From Oscillospiraceae bacterium (GTDB lineage Bacteria; Bacillota; Clostridia; Oscillospirales; UBA929): 9,382 nt of DNA. Position numbers and translations under genes: made by a program. Positions 1 to 6,837 of this stretch are shown here, in pieces; position 1 is the first letter of the stretch; each line of letters starts with the position of its first letter. The notes under the pieces are model-generated. The model searched no databases and was not told the DNA's origin. It saw only the letters and a list, made by a program, of their open reading frames with translations. The DNA is taken from contig JAIRML010000304.1 of NCBI GenBank assembly GCA_031258665.1, positions 1-9,382 on the forward strand, read 5' to 3'.

Positions 1-11
1 TCACGTTCTGA

Positions 12-94
12 CGTGGGCTGCCGCCGCAACCCGCAGATGGGATCTGTCCCCAAAAATTCTTTTTTATTTGTTGAAAAACTTTGTTTTTCAACAA
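12..94 (+). repeat. Palindromic intergenic repeat, copy A (divergent)
   Basis: This is non-coding DNA. It begins with CGTGGGCTGCC, the same left end as copies C and D read on their minus strand, and can form an imperfect first hairpin (GGGCTGC with GCAACCC, one mismatch). A segment at 24-57 is nearly identical to 155-188 in copy B (GATGGGATCTGTCC core), followed by AAAAATTCTTTTTT. It ends in a perfect 12-bp stem at 68-79/83-94 with a TTT loop. The stem base TTGTTG/CAACAA matches hairpin 2 of copy E, but the distal half is AAAAAC/GTTTTT instead of CCGC/GCGG. The right-end AGGTACCAA motif is missing. Family membership is inferred from this modular match. Confidence 0.6.
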
Positions 95-108
95 CACGGG
101 GGTTGGAT

Positions 109-128
109 CGAGGCGCCGAGGCGCCTCG
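109..128. other. Short perfect hairpin between repeat copies A and B
   Basis: An 8-bp perfect stem (CGAGGCGC/GCGCCTCG, 109-116 and 121-128) with a 4-base CGAG loop lies between copies A and B. With the flanking stems at 68-94, 135-165 and 197-219 it makes four consecutive hairpins upstream of the pilin gene. No T run follows, so it does not look like an intrinsic terminator. Its role is unknown. Confidence 0.5.
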
Positions 129-134
129 CGGGGT

Positions 135-227
135 GCGGGTTGCGGAAATGAATTCCGCAACCCGCGGATGGGATCTGTCCTCAAAAATCTTGTTTTTTGC
201 TGCCGCTTCGCGGCAGCAAGGCACCAA
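135..227 (+). repeat. Palindromic intergenic repeat, copy B
   Basis: Hairpin 1 is a perfect 13-bp stem (135-147 with 153-165, loop ATGAA) built on GGGTTGCGG/CCGCAACCC. A spacer follows (GATGGGATCTGTCC, then CAAAAATCTTGTTTTTT). Hairpin 2 is a perfect 10-bp stem (197-206 with 210-219, loop TTC) of the form TTGCTGCCGC/GCGGCAGCAA, and then AGGCACCAA, the family's right end. Relative to copy E, one stem pair has changed from T-A to C-G on both sides, a compensatory change. It lies about 70 bases upstream of the pilin start and in the same direction. I see no convincing promoter between this copy and the gene. Confidence 0.75.
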
Positions 228-296
228 CGGCGACTGAATGGCCCGCCATTTTATCGTAGTCTCTGGAAATCTGCAGAAAGAAGGAGGAAGTGCCAT

Positions 297-548
297 ATGA
301 ACAACCTGTTGAACGGCGTTTGGATGAAGGCGGCCTCGGCGAAGGGCGCCCTGATCCAAAGAGCCAAACACTCCATCCGGGAGGAGCGCGGAGGCGCCGA
401 GATCGTCGCGGTGATCATCCTCGTGGCGATCGTCGTCCTGCTCGCCGTGGTGTTCAGGGCCCAACTGGGCGCCCTGGTGCAAAAGATCTGGTCGTCGATC
501 ACCGGCAAGGCGGAAGTCATCACGAAAGACTTCGAGCTGACGCCCTGA
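297..548 (+). CDS. Small Flp1-like type IVb pilin (orphan)
   Basis: An 83-residue protein that looks like a class III (type IVb, Flp1-like) prepilin. Residues 1-33 form a basic, polar leader ending in REERGG, followed by a single hydrophobic helix at about 35-53 (AEIVAVIILVAIVVLLAVVF) and an amphipathic tail (QLGALVQKIWSSITGK). Pilins of this kind are cleaved after glycine by a prepilin peptidase and assemble through the N-terminal helix. Here the conserved glutamate would sit at +2 or +3 after the Gly-Gly instead of the usual +5, so the cleavage site is uncertain. The ATG at 297 is chosen because AAGGAGG at 281-287 lies 9 bases upstream; longer in-frame starts run through the repeats. No tad/flp assembly genes are nearby, so it would depend on machinery encoded elsewhere. 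The alternative is an unrelated single-helix membrane protein. Family assignment is by pattern only. Confidence 0.7.
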   Translation: MNNLLNGVWMKAASAKGALIQRAKHSIREERGGAEIVAVIILVAIVVLLAVVFRAQLGALVQKIWSSITGKAEVITKDFELTP

Positions 549-577
549 CTCCGGCCGCCGGGAGACCTCTCACGTCT

Positions 578-599
578 GCGCAAAGAGAGCGCAAAGAGA
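578..599. repeat. 11-bp perfect tandem duplication
   Basis: GCGCAAAGAGA occurs twice, head to tail, at 578-588 and 589-599, between the pilin stop and the terminator-like hairpin. It has no coding content. The unit length is about one helical turn, but two copies alone do not show a function. Confidence 0.6.
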
Positions 600-617
600 C
601 TCCCTCATCGGCCCCGC

Positions 618-658
618 TCAAAGGACCCTTGCCGCACAGGGCGGCAAGGGTCCTTTGA
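618..658 (+). terminator. Terminator-like 18-bp hairpin after the pilin gene
   Basis: A perfect 18-bp stem (618-635 with 641-658, loop ACAGG) contains AAAGGACCCTTGCCGC and its complement. It starts 69 bases after the pilin stop codon, where a terminator would be expected. The only T run is TTT inside the right arm, and the bases that follow (CGATTTGAATAG) are not U-rich, so termination efficiency is uncertain. Being symmetrical, it could also stop transcripts coming leftward from the galactosidase gene. Confidence 0.6.
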
Positions 659-669
659 CGATTTGAATA

Positions 670-741
670 GTACCTTATGGCCGCGAAGCGGCAATAAAAA
701 ACGAGAATTTGGGTTGTGGGCTGCATGGGCAGCCCACGTTG
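670..741 (-). repeat. Palindromic intergenic repeat, copy C
   Basis: Read on the minus strand it has the full family layout. Hairpin 1 is GTGGGCTGC/GCAGCCCAC (plus-strand 716-724 and 729-737, all Watson-Crick, 4-base loop). It is followed by AACCCAAATTCTCGTTTTTT, hairpin 2 (plus-strand 675-684 and 688-697, one mismatch, base pairs TTAT/ATAA) and AAGGTAC. It abuts copy D directly, making a tandem array with a 72-base unit. It lies downstream of the galactosidase gene and in that gene's direction. Confidence 0.8.
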
Positions 742-814
742 GTACCTTATGGCCGCGAAGCGGCAATAAAAAACAAGAATTTTGGGTTATGGGCCGCAAG
801 GGCAGCCCACGTTG
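742..814 (-). repeat. Palindromic intergenic repeat, copy D
   Basis: This is a near-identical tandem neighbour of copy C, one base longer (AATTTT versus AATTT) with a handful of substitutions. In hairpin 1 two substitutions turn Watson-Crick pairs into G-U pairs, but only if the minus strand is the RNA; on the plus strand they would be C-A mismatches. It begins 16 bases beyond the galactosidase stop codon on the minus strand, so readthrough from that gene would transcribe it in the structurally favourable sense. Confidence 0.8.
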
Positions 815-830
815 GTTTCGATGGCTTCGC

Positions 831-3800
831 TCACTCCGCCGGCGCCTGCGCCGCGGGCTGCAGCGGGGCAAGATCCGCGCCCCAATAATACGCCTTTGCG
901 CTCGCGGCGCCGGACGGCACGGCGGCGGTGACCGAAACGCGCACAAAGTCGCCGATGTCCGCCGTCTGGGCGTCTGTGGCGACGCCAATCAGCCTCTTGT
1001 CCGCGTCGTAGAACGCCACAATGAGCGCGGCCCCTTCCGGCGGCGCGCCGTCAAAGCTGATCGCGGCGGTCGCGCTGCCGTCGGCGACATCGACATGAAG
1101 CGTCTGGATCGACGCGTACAGCGCGTTGTAAACGTTCGTCGCCGTGAGCTCATCGGCCGAACTTGTCAACGCGGCGGCCGCCGCGTACGCGGGGTCAGCC
1201 GCCGGCACACCGGCCGCGGCCGCGACCGGCAGGAGGTCCTCCACGTTCCGGTGGGCGCTGCGCTGCGTCTTGGCGTACGTCATCGCCGCGTCCGCGTCGA
1301 AGCCGTCGACCGGGAGGATCGAGAAGTTGTAGTTGACGGTCTTGCCGGCGACATTCAAAATATAGCACGATTTGGGAATGGCCTGGGACCCCCAGCTGGT
1401 GTCGGCGCCGCGCCCGCGCGAAGCCACGTTCACGTACAGGTAAGTCGGAAGGCCGGCGTCGTTGCGCCCGAATTCGTCATAGACCTGATACGGGTGCTTC
1501 GATCTGGCGTCGCCGAACTGCGTCGGGCTGTAGTGCAGCGCGTTGAACTCAACAAGATTGGCCATGTTGTACGCCGTCTCGGCGCGGTTATAGGTATAAC
1601 CGCTGCCGTTTCCGGTGAACAGGTTGTTCGCCGCGAACTGGCCGGCCTTCATGACGACGCCGAAGCCCGTGTCGTCCGTCACCGCGGCCCAGCGCGTGTC
1701 CAGGCGCTCGCCGGTGTCTTGGCTGGTGATGTACTCGACGTAGTTATCTGACACGGTCGTCGCGTACAGGCCGACATCGGCGCCCGTTTTGCGGTCCACG
1801 TAGTTCTCCTCCGGGCCGCGCGCGAAGTAAGTGATGTTCTCCATGCCCGGCACAAGCCGCAGATACCCGCCGACTACGTTGCTGTACGCCGACGCCGACG
1901 CGCCGAATACGTAGCGCTCGCTCACGTTGATCTCACCCGTCGGGTAAATCTTGTAGGTCGTCGTCATCGTCACATTCTGCGCGGAGGCGGCGGTGTTGGC
2001 GGACGTATTGACGATTTCGACGCAGTTGGCATATGCCTCCGCCACGCGGTAAGTCGTCTGGGACTGCGCCCGGTTCGCGCCGATATTTTTCCAGGCTGTA
2101 AAGTTGGAGCCCTCTCCGAACTGATTGTCGGTCAGCGGCATATAGAAGTTCGGCTCGTAGCCGAGCGTGGCGAACTGGCGCCCTTTGTAACTCATGTCGG
2201 TGAACGTACCGGCCGCCTTGTCGAATGTGTACTCGAACAGGCCGTCCGGGCCGGTGATCTGAAGTGTCCCGGTGTTTCCGCCGCTCGTGCCCGTGACGCC
2301 GATCTCATCCATTGTCATCGGGACAACCGGCCTCGCGAGCGGCGCGAAATCGCCTGTTGTGAGCGGCAGCTGGTTTTCGGCGACAACATAGCCCTTGTCT
2401 GCCCAACCCGTGGCTGTTCTCAGGCGGAACTGGATGTTGAAGAAATATTCCGCGCCGGGCTTTGCGGTCACCGCGTCGAAATCCTGGGTGAATGACTTGG
2501 ATGTGTTCTTCGCGTTGGCGATCGCGTATGGTTCCGGATCGACGTCGAGCACGCCCTCGCCTTCCCTGATCACCGTGCCGTTTTCATAGAGCTGCCACGT
2601 CATGTCATAGGCGTTCGCGTTTGTGTACATGAAAGAGTTCCGAACCGTAAAGCCGACGCCTGTCGCGGCGGGGTCTCCGTTCGCCGTCACTTTCAGCCTC
2701 TGGTACAGGCGTTTGACCTCGGCGGCTTCCGGTTTCGGGGTGCGGTCGGCGAGGATGACGCCGTTCGCGCAGAAGTCCCGGTCTCCGCTCGCGTTGCCCC
2801 AGTCGCCGTCGTAAGCGAAGAAGGTGCCGTCGCCCGAATGGTCGCCCCTCGCGCCGGCGATGTCGGACGAAGCCGGCACCGGCGTTTTTATCGACTGGTC
2901 AACCCAGTCCCAGATAAACCCGCCGGCGCTGTACGAGTTGCCCTCGTATATGGCGACGTATGTGTCCATGTTGCCGAGCGAGTTGCCCATGGCGTGGCTG
3001 TACTCGCAGTTTATCAGGACTTTGGCCGCTGTCGAAGGGCTGTTGCAGGAGCTGTACGAAGGATACATGCCGGACCACATGTCGGCGTAGCTCTGGGCGT
3101 ACTGCGCGTGGGTCGGGCGGCCGCCGCTTCCGATCAATCCGTTTAGCTCGTTCTCGCGGGCCTTGATCGTCCAGATCGAATAAGGCGCTTGATTGGCGTT
3201 CATAGCCGCTTCGTTGCCGGCCGACCAGGCCACGACGCAGGTCATGTTCTTGTCGCGCTCAAACATGTTGAGCGACCGGTCACGTATCGTCGGTAAAAAT
3301 ATCGCCAGGTTTGAACTGCTTGTGCTGCCGTGGCTCTCGTGGTTGGCCTCGTCCATGACGTAAAGGCCCAGCTCGTCCGCCACATCGTAATATCTTGGGT
3401 CGTGCGGGTAATGGGACATGCGGATCGCGTTTACGTTGTTGCGCTTCATCAGCGTTTCGTCTGTGCGGATCAGCGAAAGCGTCATGGCATAACCCGTCTC
3501 GGGGTTTATCTCGTGGACATTCGTCCCGTAGAACGTGAGGCGCTTGCCGTTCACCAGCCAGTAAGAGCCGGCCGAGGCGGTGTAGACCCCGTTGGAAAGC
3601 GTTTGCGAATTGGTCGCGTTGACATACTGAACATACCTGAAGCCGACGCGCACGCACGTGTATTCCGTATCCGCCCCGTTGTCCACATACATCACCAGCT
3701 TGTACAGGTATGGATCCTCGGCGGACCAAAGGCGCGGGTTCGCGAGCGTCGCGGTGAACTCCGGTATCGCGAGCGAGATATTGGTGCTGTCTGTGACGCC

Positions 3801-6530
3801 GGGCGTGGCGGTGTACCTGACGCCGCCGCCGAACGGCAGCACGTCTGTGGTGACATGATTGGCGCCGGTTACGCCGGAGCTCGTGACGAAGTTGACATAC
3901 CGATACGCGGCGGTCTCGCTGCCCTGCGCGACGACATGGCCCTCCGCGTCATAGAGCTTGTAAAAAACCGGTTTTGACGCCCCGCTCGTCCTCGTTTGGT
4001 CCGAAAAGTCGCGCACGGCTGTTTTCAGGGTAAACGTCCAGTCGGTGGGCGTTCCGTTGTTCAGATCGGCCGCCGACACAGGCTTTGTCGAAACCTCAAA
4101 GTCCCAGATGTCCTCCGCGTTGCGCGCCATGAGGTACGTGTTGCGGGCGATGCCGGAAAGACGGATCATGTCCTGATTCTCCAGCCAGGACCCGGACGTC
4201 CAGCGGATGATCTGCAGGGCGATGACATTGTCGCCGGCGCGGATGTACGGCGTCACGTCGAATTCGTGGTGCGTCCATATATCGGTGGTCCAGCCCGCGG
4301 CGCGGCCGTTGATCCACACGTAGCACGCGCTCACGCCGTCAAAGTTCAGGAACACTTCTTTGCCGGCCCAACTGTCCGGCACATAGAAGTGCCTCTGGTA
4401 GGTGCCTACGCCGTTGTAGAGCGTCGGGGCGGCGGGCACGCTCGTGCCGTTGCCGGTGAGGTAGCGCCCCCAAGCCGGGTTGGTGGAGTTCACGTATTGC
4501 GCCTGGTCATATTTCGCGGTTCCGTCGGCGTTGAAGTTGACCTGCCAGCTGTTCGGGACCGTGATGTCGTCCCAGGAGCCGGCGTCGAAATCCAGTGTGT
4601 TGAAATCGCGCGGCGCCTGCCCCGTTCCCTCCGCCGGCCAGGGCCGCTGGCCCGGATTGGCGGAAAAATGGAACTTCCATGTGCCGTTAAGCGGCAAGAT
4701 GCTGGCGGAATTTGAAACCGTCCCGGCTTCGTCCGCGAAGGGGTACAGCGTAAAACCGTCCAAAGCCTTGGCCTCGGTGTCATACAGGTAATAGTAGGAG
4801 CGCGGGTTCTCGCCGCCCAGCTGGAAAACAAAAGGCGTGGACGAGTTCGTGGTCCACTCGCTGCCCGTGAACGCCACGTCGGGTTTCACGTATACAATCT
4901 TGGTTTTATCCGCATCCTCCTCCAGAGGCAAGAACGTATAATCGGCGAAATCCGAGATGGAAAGCCTGATTTCCTTGGTGGCCGCGACGCCGGCCAAGGC
5001 GAGCGACCAGTTTTTCCCGCCGCCGGTCAAGGCGCCCTTCACGGCCGAATCAGCCGGGATCAGGTCGATCGCGTCAGCCGCCAGCCCGGTCACATCCGTG
5101 TCAAAGGTGATATCGATCTTGGCGGACGGCGTTTTCGCGTCGGAATCGCCGTCCGCCGATATGCCGAACCTGATGACGTCCGGGGGTCTTTTGAAAAGCG
5201 CGGCCTTGTCGGAAACACCCGGCTCATGGGGCACTATGACAAAATTGGGGATATTGCCGATGGTGACGGTTACCGCCCCGTTCTGCGCGTTGATCAACTG
5301 AAGCGTCCAGTTTCTTCCGTCGCCCGACAGGGCGCCTTTGGCGGCCATGCCGGCCGGGCTCAGCGTGATGCGATCGGCCGTCAACCCAGTTACATCCGTG
5401 TCAAAGGTGATGAAGACATGGGCGGATGTCACAGCGGAACTGCCGTCCGCGGATACGGCGTACCGGGCGGTCGCGCCCGCGTAAAACGTGAGCGTATCGG
5501 CGCCCGCGGGGCTGGCCGTGAATGTGTAGCCCGGAATGTCCCGCAAGCCCACGGTGACATCTCCCGCCACCGCGTCGCTCACCGGCACCGTCCAGGTCCG
5601 GCCGTCGTCCGCCGTCGTCGGCGTGCCTATGGTGGCCGACCCCGCCGGCGTCAGCGTGATGTTCGACGCCGCCAGCCCGGTCACGGCCGTGTCAAGGTTC
5701 AGCGTGATCTGCGAGGTGGAGGTCGTCGCGTCGCCGTTGGCGGCGGCGCTGAACGTGGCCGGAGCGGGGTCGTACCGGTATATGGCGATATTGTCTATGT
5801 ACGTGGCCCAGGTGATGTTTGAGCCAAGGCGCGCGCCCAGTATCTGGATACTGGTCAGGGCGCCGGTCCACACGTACTCGGTGGTGATCCTGCTGACCGA
5901 CCCGGCATTGTTCCTGGGTTGCATGTCAAAGGAGACATTCGACCCCTTCTTCAGGTGGATGTTGACCGAATACCATTGGGTCCTGCTGGTATGTCCGGTG
6001 GGCAAAATCGTCTGGTCGGCGCCCGAGCCCCCCGTATAGTACCCGACGAGACTTTGCGTGGCCACCAGGGCCAGCGGTATCGGCGCCATCGCCGCGTTCA
6101 CAAGCCTGATCTCCCCCCTGCTGGTGCCGCCCGACGGATTGCCGGGGTACCAGTCAAAGGATATCATCGCTTCGTCAGCCGCGCCCAGCGCGCTCTGGGT
6201 AGAGGCGCTGATCGCTTTGAGGGCGTTGCGGCTGCCGCTGGTGTTGCTCAGAGACCAGGACAGTTTGCGCGTGGCGTTGGCGTCGGCGCCGGCGCCGACA
6301 GATGTCGTGACATTGGCGGCGGCCACGCCGGCGTTGCTGTCAAGCCCCTGTGTCGCGGCAAAGCCAAATACGTCTGTGGCGGGGTCCTCGAAATCGGTGC
6401 TCTCGATGTTCGTGTACCCAAAGGGCGGCGTGAGGCCGGCCGCCCGCGCCGGCGGCGAGGCCGTCTGGAACACGGCCAGGAGCAGCATACACGCGAGCGC
6501 CACGCTGAGATATTTGCGGATTTTGATCAC
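831..6530 (-). CDS. Secreted multidomain GH2 (LacZ-type) beta-galactosidase
   Basis: A 1,899-residue exported glycoside hydrolase family 2 enzyme, predicted to release terminal beta-galactose outside the cell. Residues 1-30 are a signal peptide (IRK basic end, LALACMLLLAV-like core, cleavage near ARA). About 35-255 looks like a jelly-roll/LamG-like domain. About 256-548 are three Ig-like repeats sharing FDTDVTGL. The GH2 sugar-binding domain is at about 613-811 (ENQDMIRLSG), an Ig-like domain at about 812-990, the TIM barrel at about 990-1260, and the Bgal middle and small domains at about 1260-1740. An Ala-rich and beta-rich tail follows. The LacZ active site is complete: acid/base Glu1107 (SAGNEA), nucleophile Glu1176 (CEYSHAMGNS), metal ligands Glu1065 and His1067 (DEANHESHG), the FCANG sodium loop, and a late SWG tryptophan. 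LacZ itself has about 1,024 residues. No LPXTG, S-layer or dockerin anchor is visible. Start: GTG at 6530, set by the promoter and RBS. True substrate preference (lactose or a host/plant glycan) cannot be read from sequence. Confidence 0.93.
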   Translation of the reverse strand: MIKIRKYLSVALACMLLLAVFQTASPPARAAGLTPPFGYTNIESTDFEDPATDVFGFAATQGLDSNAGVAAANVTTSVGAGADANATRKLSWSLSNTSGSRNALKAISASTQSALGAADEAMISFDWYPGNPSGGTSRGEIRLVNAAMAPIPLALVATQSLVGYYTGGSGADQTILPTGHTSRTQWYSVNIHLKKGSNVSFDMQPRNNAGSVSRITTEYVWTGALTSIQILGARLGSNITWATYIDNIAIYRYDPAPATFSAAANGDATTSTSQITLNLDTAVTGLAASNITLTPAGSATIGTPTTADDGRTWTVPVSDAVAGDVTVGLRDIPGYTFTASPAGADTLTFYAGATARYAVSADGSSAVTSAHVFITFDTDVTGLTADRITLSPAGMAAKGALSGDGRNWTLQLINAQNGAVTVTIGNIPNFVIVPHEPGVSDKAALFKRPPDVIRFGISADGDSDAKTPSAKIDITFDTDVTGLAADAIDLIPADSAVKGALTGGGKNWSLALAGVAATKEIRLSISDFADYTFLPLEEDADKTKIVYVKPDVAFTGSEWTTNSSTPFVFQLGGENPRSYYYLYDTEAKALDGFTLYPFADEAGTVSNSASILPLNGTWKFHFSANPGQRPWPAEGTGQAPRDFNTLDFDAGSWDDITVPNSWQVNFNADGTAKYDQAQYVNSTNPAWGRYLTGNGTSVPAAPTLYNGVGTYQRHFYVPDSWAGKEVFLNFDGVSACYVWINGRAAGWTTDIWTHHEFDVTPYIRAGDNVIALQIIRWTSGSWLENQDMIRLSGIARNTYLMARNAEDIWDFEVSTKPVSAADLNNGTPTDWTFTLKTAVRDFSDQTRTSGASKPVFYKLYDAEGHVVAQGSETAAYRYVNFVTSSGVTGANHVTTDVLPFGGGVRYTATPGVTDSTNISLAIPEFTATLANPRLWSAEDPYLYKLVMYVDNGADTEYTCVRVGFRYVQYVNATNSQTLSNGVYTASAGSYWLVNGKRLTFYGTNVHEINPETGYAMTLSLIRTDETLMKRNNVNAIRMSHYPHDPRYYDVADELGLYVMDEANHESHGSTSSSNLAIFLPTIRDRSLNMFERDKNMTCVVAWSAGNEAAMNANQAPYSIWTIKARENELNGLIGSGGRPTHAQYAQSYADMWSGMYPSYSSCNSPSTAAKVLINCEYSHAMGNSLGNMDTYVAIYEGNSYSAGGFIWDWVDQSIKTPVPASSDIAGARGDHSGDGTFFAYDGDWGNASGDRDFCANGVILADRTPKPEAAEVKRLYQRLKVTANGDPAATGVGFTVRNSFMYTNANAYDMTWQLYENGTVIREGEGVLDVDPEPYAIANAKNTSKSFTQDFDAVTAKPGAEYFFNIQFRLRTATGWADKGYVVAENQLPLTTGDFAPLARPVVPMTMDEIGVTGTSGGNTGTLQITGPDGLFEYTFDKAAGTFTDMSYKGRQFATLGYEPNFYMPLTDNQFGEGSNFTAWKNIGANRAQSQTTYRVAEAYANCVEIVNTSANTAASAQNVTMTTTYKIYPTGEINVSERYVFGASASAYSNVVGGYLRLVPGMENITYFARGPEENYVDRKTGADVGLYATTVSDNYVEYITSQDTGERLDTRWAAVTDDTGFGVVMKAGQFAANNLFTGNGSGYTYNRAETAYNMANLVEFNALHYSPTQFGDARSKHPYQVYDEFGRNDAGLPTYLYVNVASRGRGADTSWGSQAIPKSCYILNVAGKTVNYNFSILPVDGFDADAAMTYAKTQRSAHRNVEDLLPVAAAAGVPAADPAYAAAAALTSSADELTATNVYNALYASIQTLHVDVADGSATAAISFDGAPPEGAALIVAFYDADKRLIGVATDAQTADIGDFVRVSVTAAVPSGAASAKAYYWGADLAPLQPAAQAPAE
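4885..5765 (-). repeat. Three in-gene Ig-like module repeats (about 300 bp each)
   Basis: The galactosidase contains three consecutive modules of about 95-100 residues with the common pattern D-T-x-V-T-G-L-x-A-x-x-I-x-L-x-P-A followed by G-x-x-W. The similarity is visible in DNA: CCGTGTCAAAGGTGAT occurs at 5096-5111 and again exactly 300 bases on, with a third, weaker copy about 291 bases beyond. The modules probably act as spacers or glycan/cell-wall contacts between the N-terminal jelly roll and the catalytic core. Such repeats can recombine, so module number may vary between strains. Confidence 0.75.
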
Positions 6531-6538
6531 AACTCTCT

Positions 6539-6545
6539 CTCCCTT
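6539..6545 (-). promoter_or_regulatory. Ribosome binding site that fixes the galactosidase start
   Basis: On the minus strand AAGGGAG lies 8 bases before GTG (6530-6528), which opens MIKIRKYLSVALAC, a normal signal peptide. The in-frame ATG at 6548 overlaps this site and has no ribosome binding site of its own. The ATG at 6581 would sit only about 3 bases from the predicted transcript start, and the one at 6635 lies upstream of the promoter. Confidence 0.65.
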
Positions 6546-6590
6546 CATTTTGCGCGAAAACCGTTGCTCTCTCTTTTCCATTGCGTTTCC

Positions 6591-6619
6591 ATCATATTCC
6601 GCGCAATGCGCAAAGTCAA
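6591..6619 (-). promoter_or_regulatory. Sigma-70/SigA-type promoter for the galactosidase gene
   Basis: The minus strand reads TTGACT (6619-6614), a 17-base spacer, then TATGAT (6596-6591), a near-consensus vegetative promoter. The expected transcript start is near 6584, giving a 5' leader of about 54 bases before the GTG start. The promoter lies within the upstream part of the open reading frame, which is why the longest frame cannot be the true protein. Confidence 0.8.
6601..6611. promoter_or_regulatory. Possible operator palindrome in the promoter spacer
   Basis: GCGCAATGCGC is a perfect 5-bp inverted repeat around a single A, placed entirely between the -35 and -10 boxes of the galactosidase promoter. 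A repressor bound there would block RNA polymerase. It is short and the region is GC-rich, so chance occurrence is possible, and no regulator gene is in the window. Confidence 0.35.
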
Positions 6620-6752
6620 GAAGGAAATCCGACATTTTTTATGCATTTCGACAGAATAAAACAGAGTGAATGGCTGGAACCGGCAACTTCAAAAAGAGAT
6701 ACGTTTCCAAAAATGTGCCAAAACACCTCGTTCCCCTTACAAAATACAAAAG

Positions 6753-6781
6753 TTGCGCCGGGAGATGTTTCATGATATACT
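6753..6781 (+). promoter_or_regulatory. Sigma-70/SigA-type promoter for the small membrane protein gene
   Basis: TTGCGC (6753-6758), a 17-base spacer and TATACT (6776-6781) preceded by TGA form an extended -10 promoter (TGNTATACT). The predicted transcript start is near 6788, so the transcript begins within repeat copy E and has a leader of about 110 bases. Its boxes closely resemble those of the phosphofructokinase promoter (TTGCGT, 17, TATACT). Confidence 0.75.
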
Positions 6782-6792
6782 GGGTGCAATCC

Positions 6793-6837
6793 AATTTGGG
6801 TTGCACCCGCAGCCTACAACCCAAATTCTTCTTTTTT
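6793..6837 (+). promoter_or_regulatory. Terminator-shaped leader hairpin with competing pairings (possible attenuator)
   Basis: AATTTGGGTTG (6793-6803) pairs perfectly with CAACCCAAATT (6817-6827), an 11-bp stem with a 13-base loop, followed at once by CTTCTTTTTT. This has the form of an intrinsic terminator located just after the predicted transcript start of the downstream gene. The same bases can instead form the family's hairpin 1 (6798-6804 with 6809-6815). A DNA-level stem at 6782-6792/6798-6808 also overlaps it, although its left arm is partly upstream of the transcript start. No ligand-binding domain or leader peptide is apparent, so regulation is inference. Confidence 0.45.

Noticed and set aside
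24..219. A riboswitch or other known structured RNA in the pilin leader
   Set aside because: The hairpins are simple, tip-to-tip and repeat-derived; I see no conserved junction or ligand-binding core, and no promoter that would define a leader.
1..814. A CRISPR array, because several similar repeats occur
   Set aside because: The copies are irregularly spaced, occur in both orientations, are separated by genes, and the tandem pair has no spacer between units. No cas genes are present.
663..1751. A 362-codon open frame on the plus strand opposite the galactosidase C terminus
   Set aside because: It is arginine- and valine-rich with no recognisable motif, begins within repeat copy C, and lies antisense to a clearly conserved GH2 gene; high GC makes such frames common.
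6696..6710. A CcpA cre-like site upstream of the galactosidase (minus strand TTGGAAACGTATCTC)
   Set aside because: The left half fits the loose cre consensus, but the right half misses its conserved C and A/T positions, and it lies about 80 bases upstream of the -35 box, not where repression is usual.
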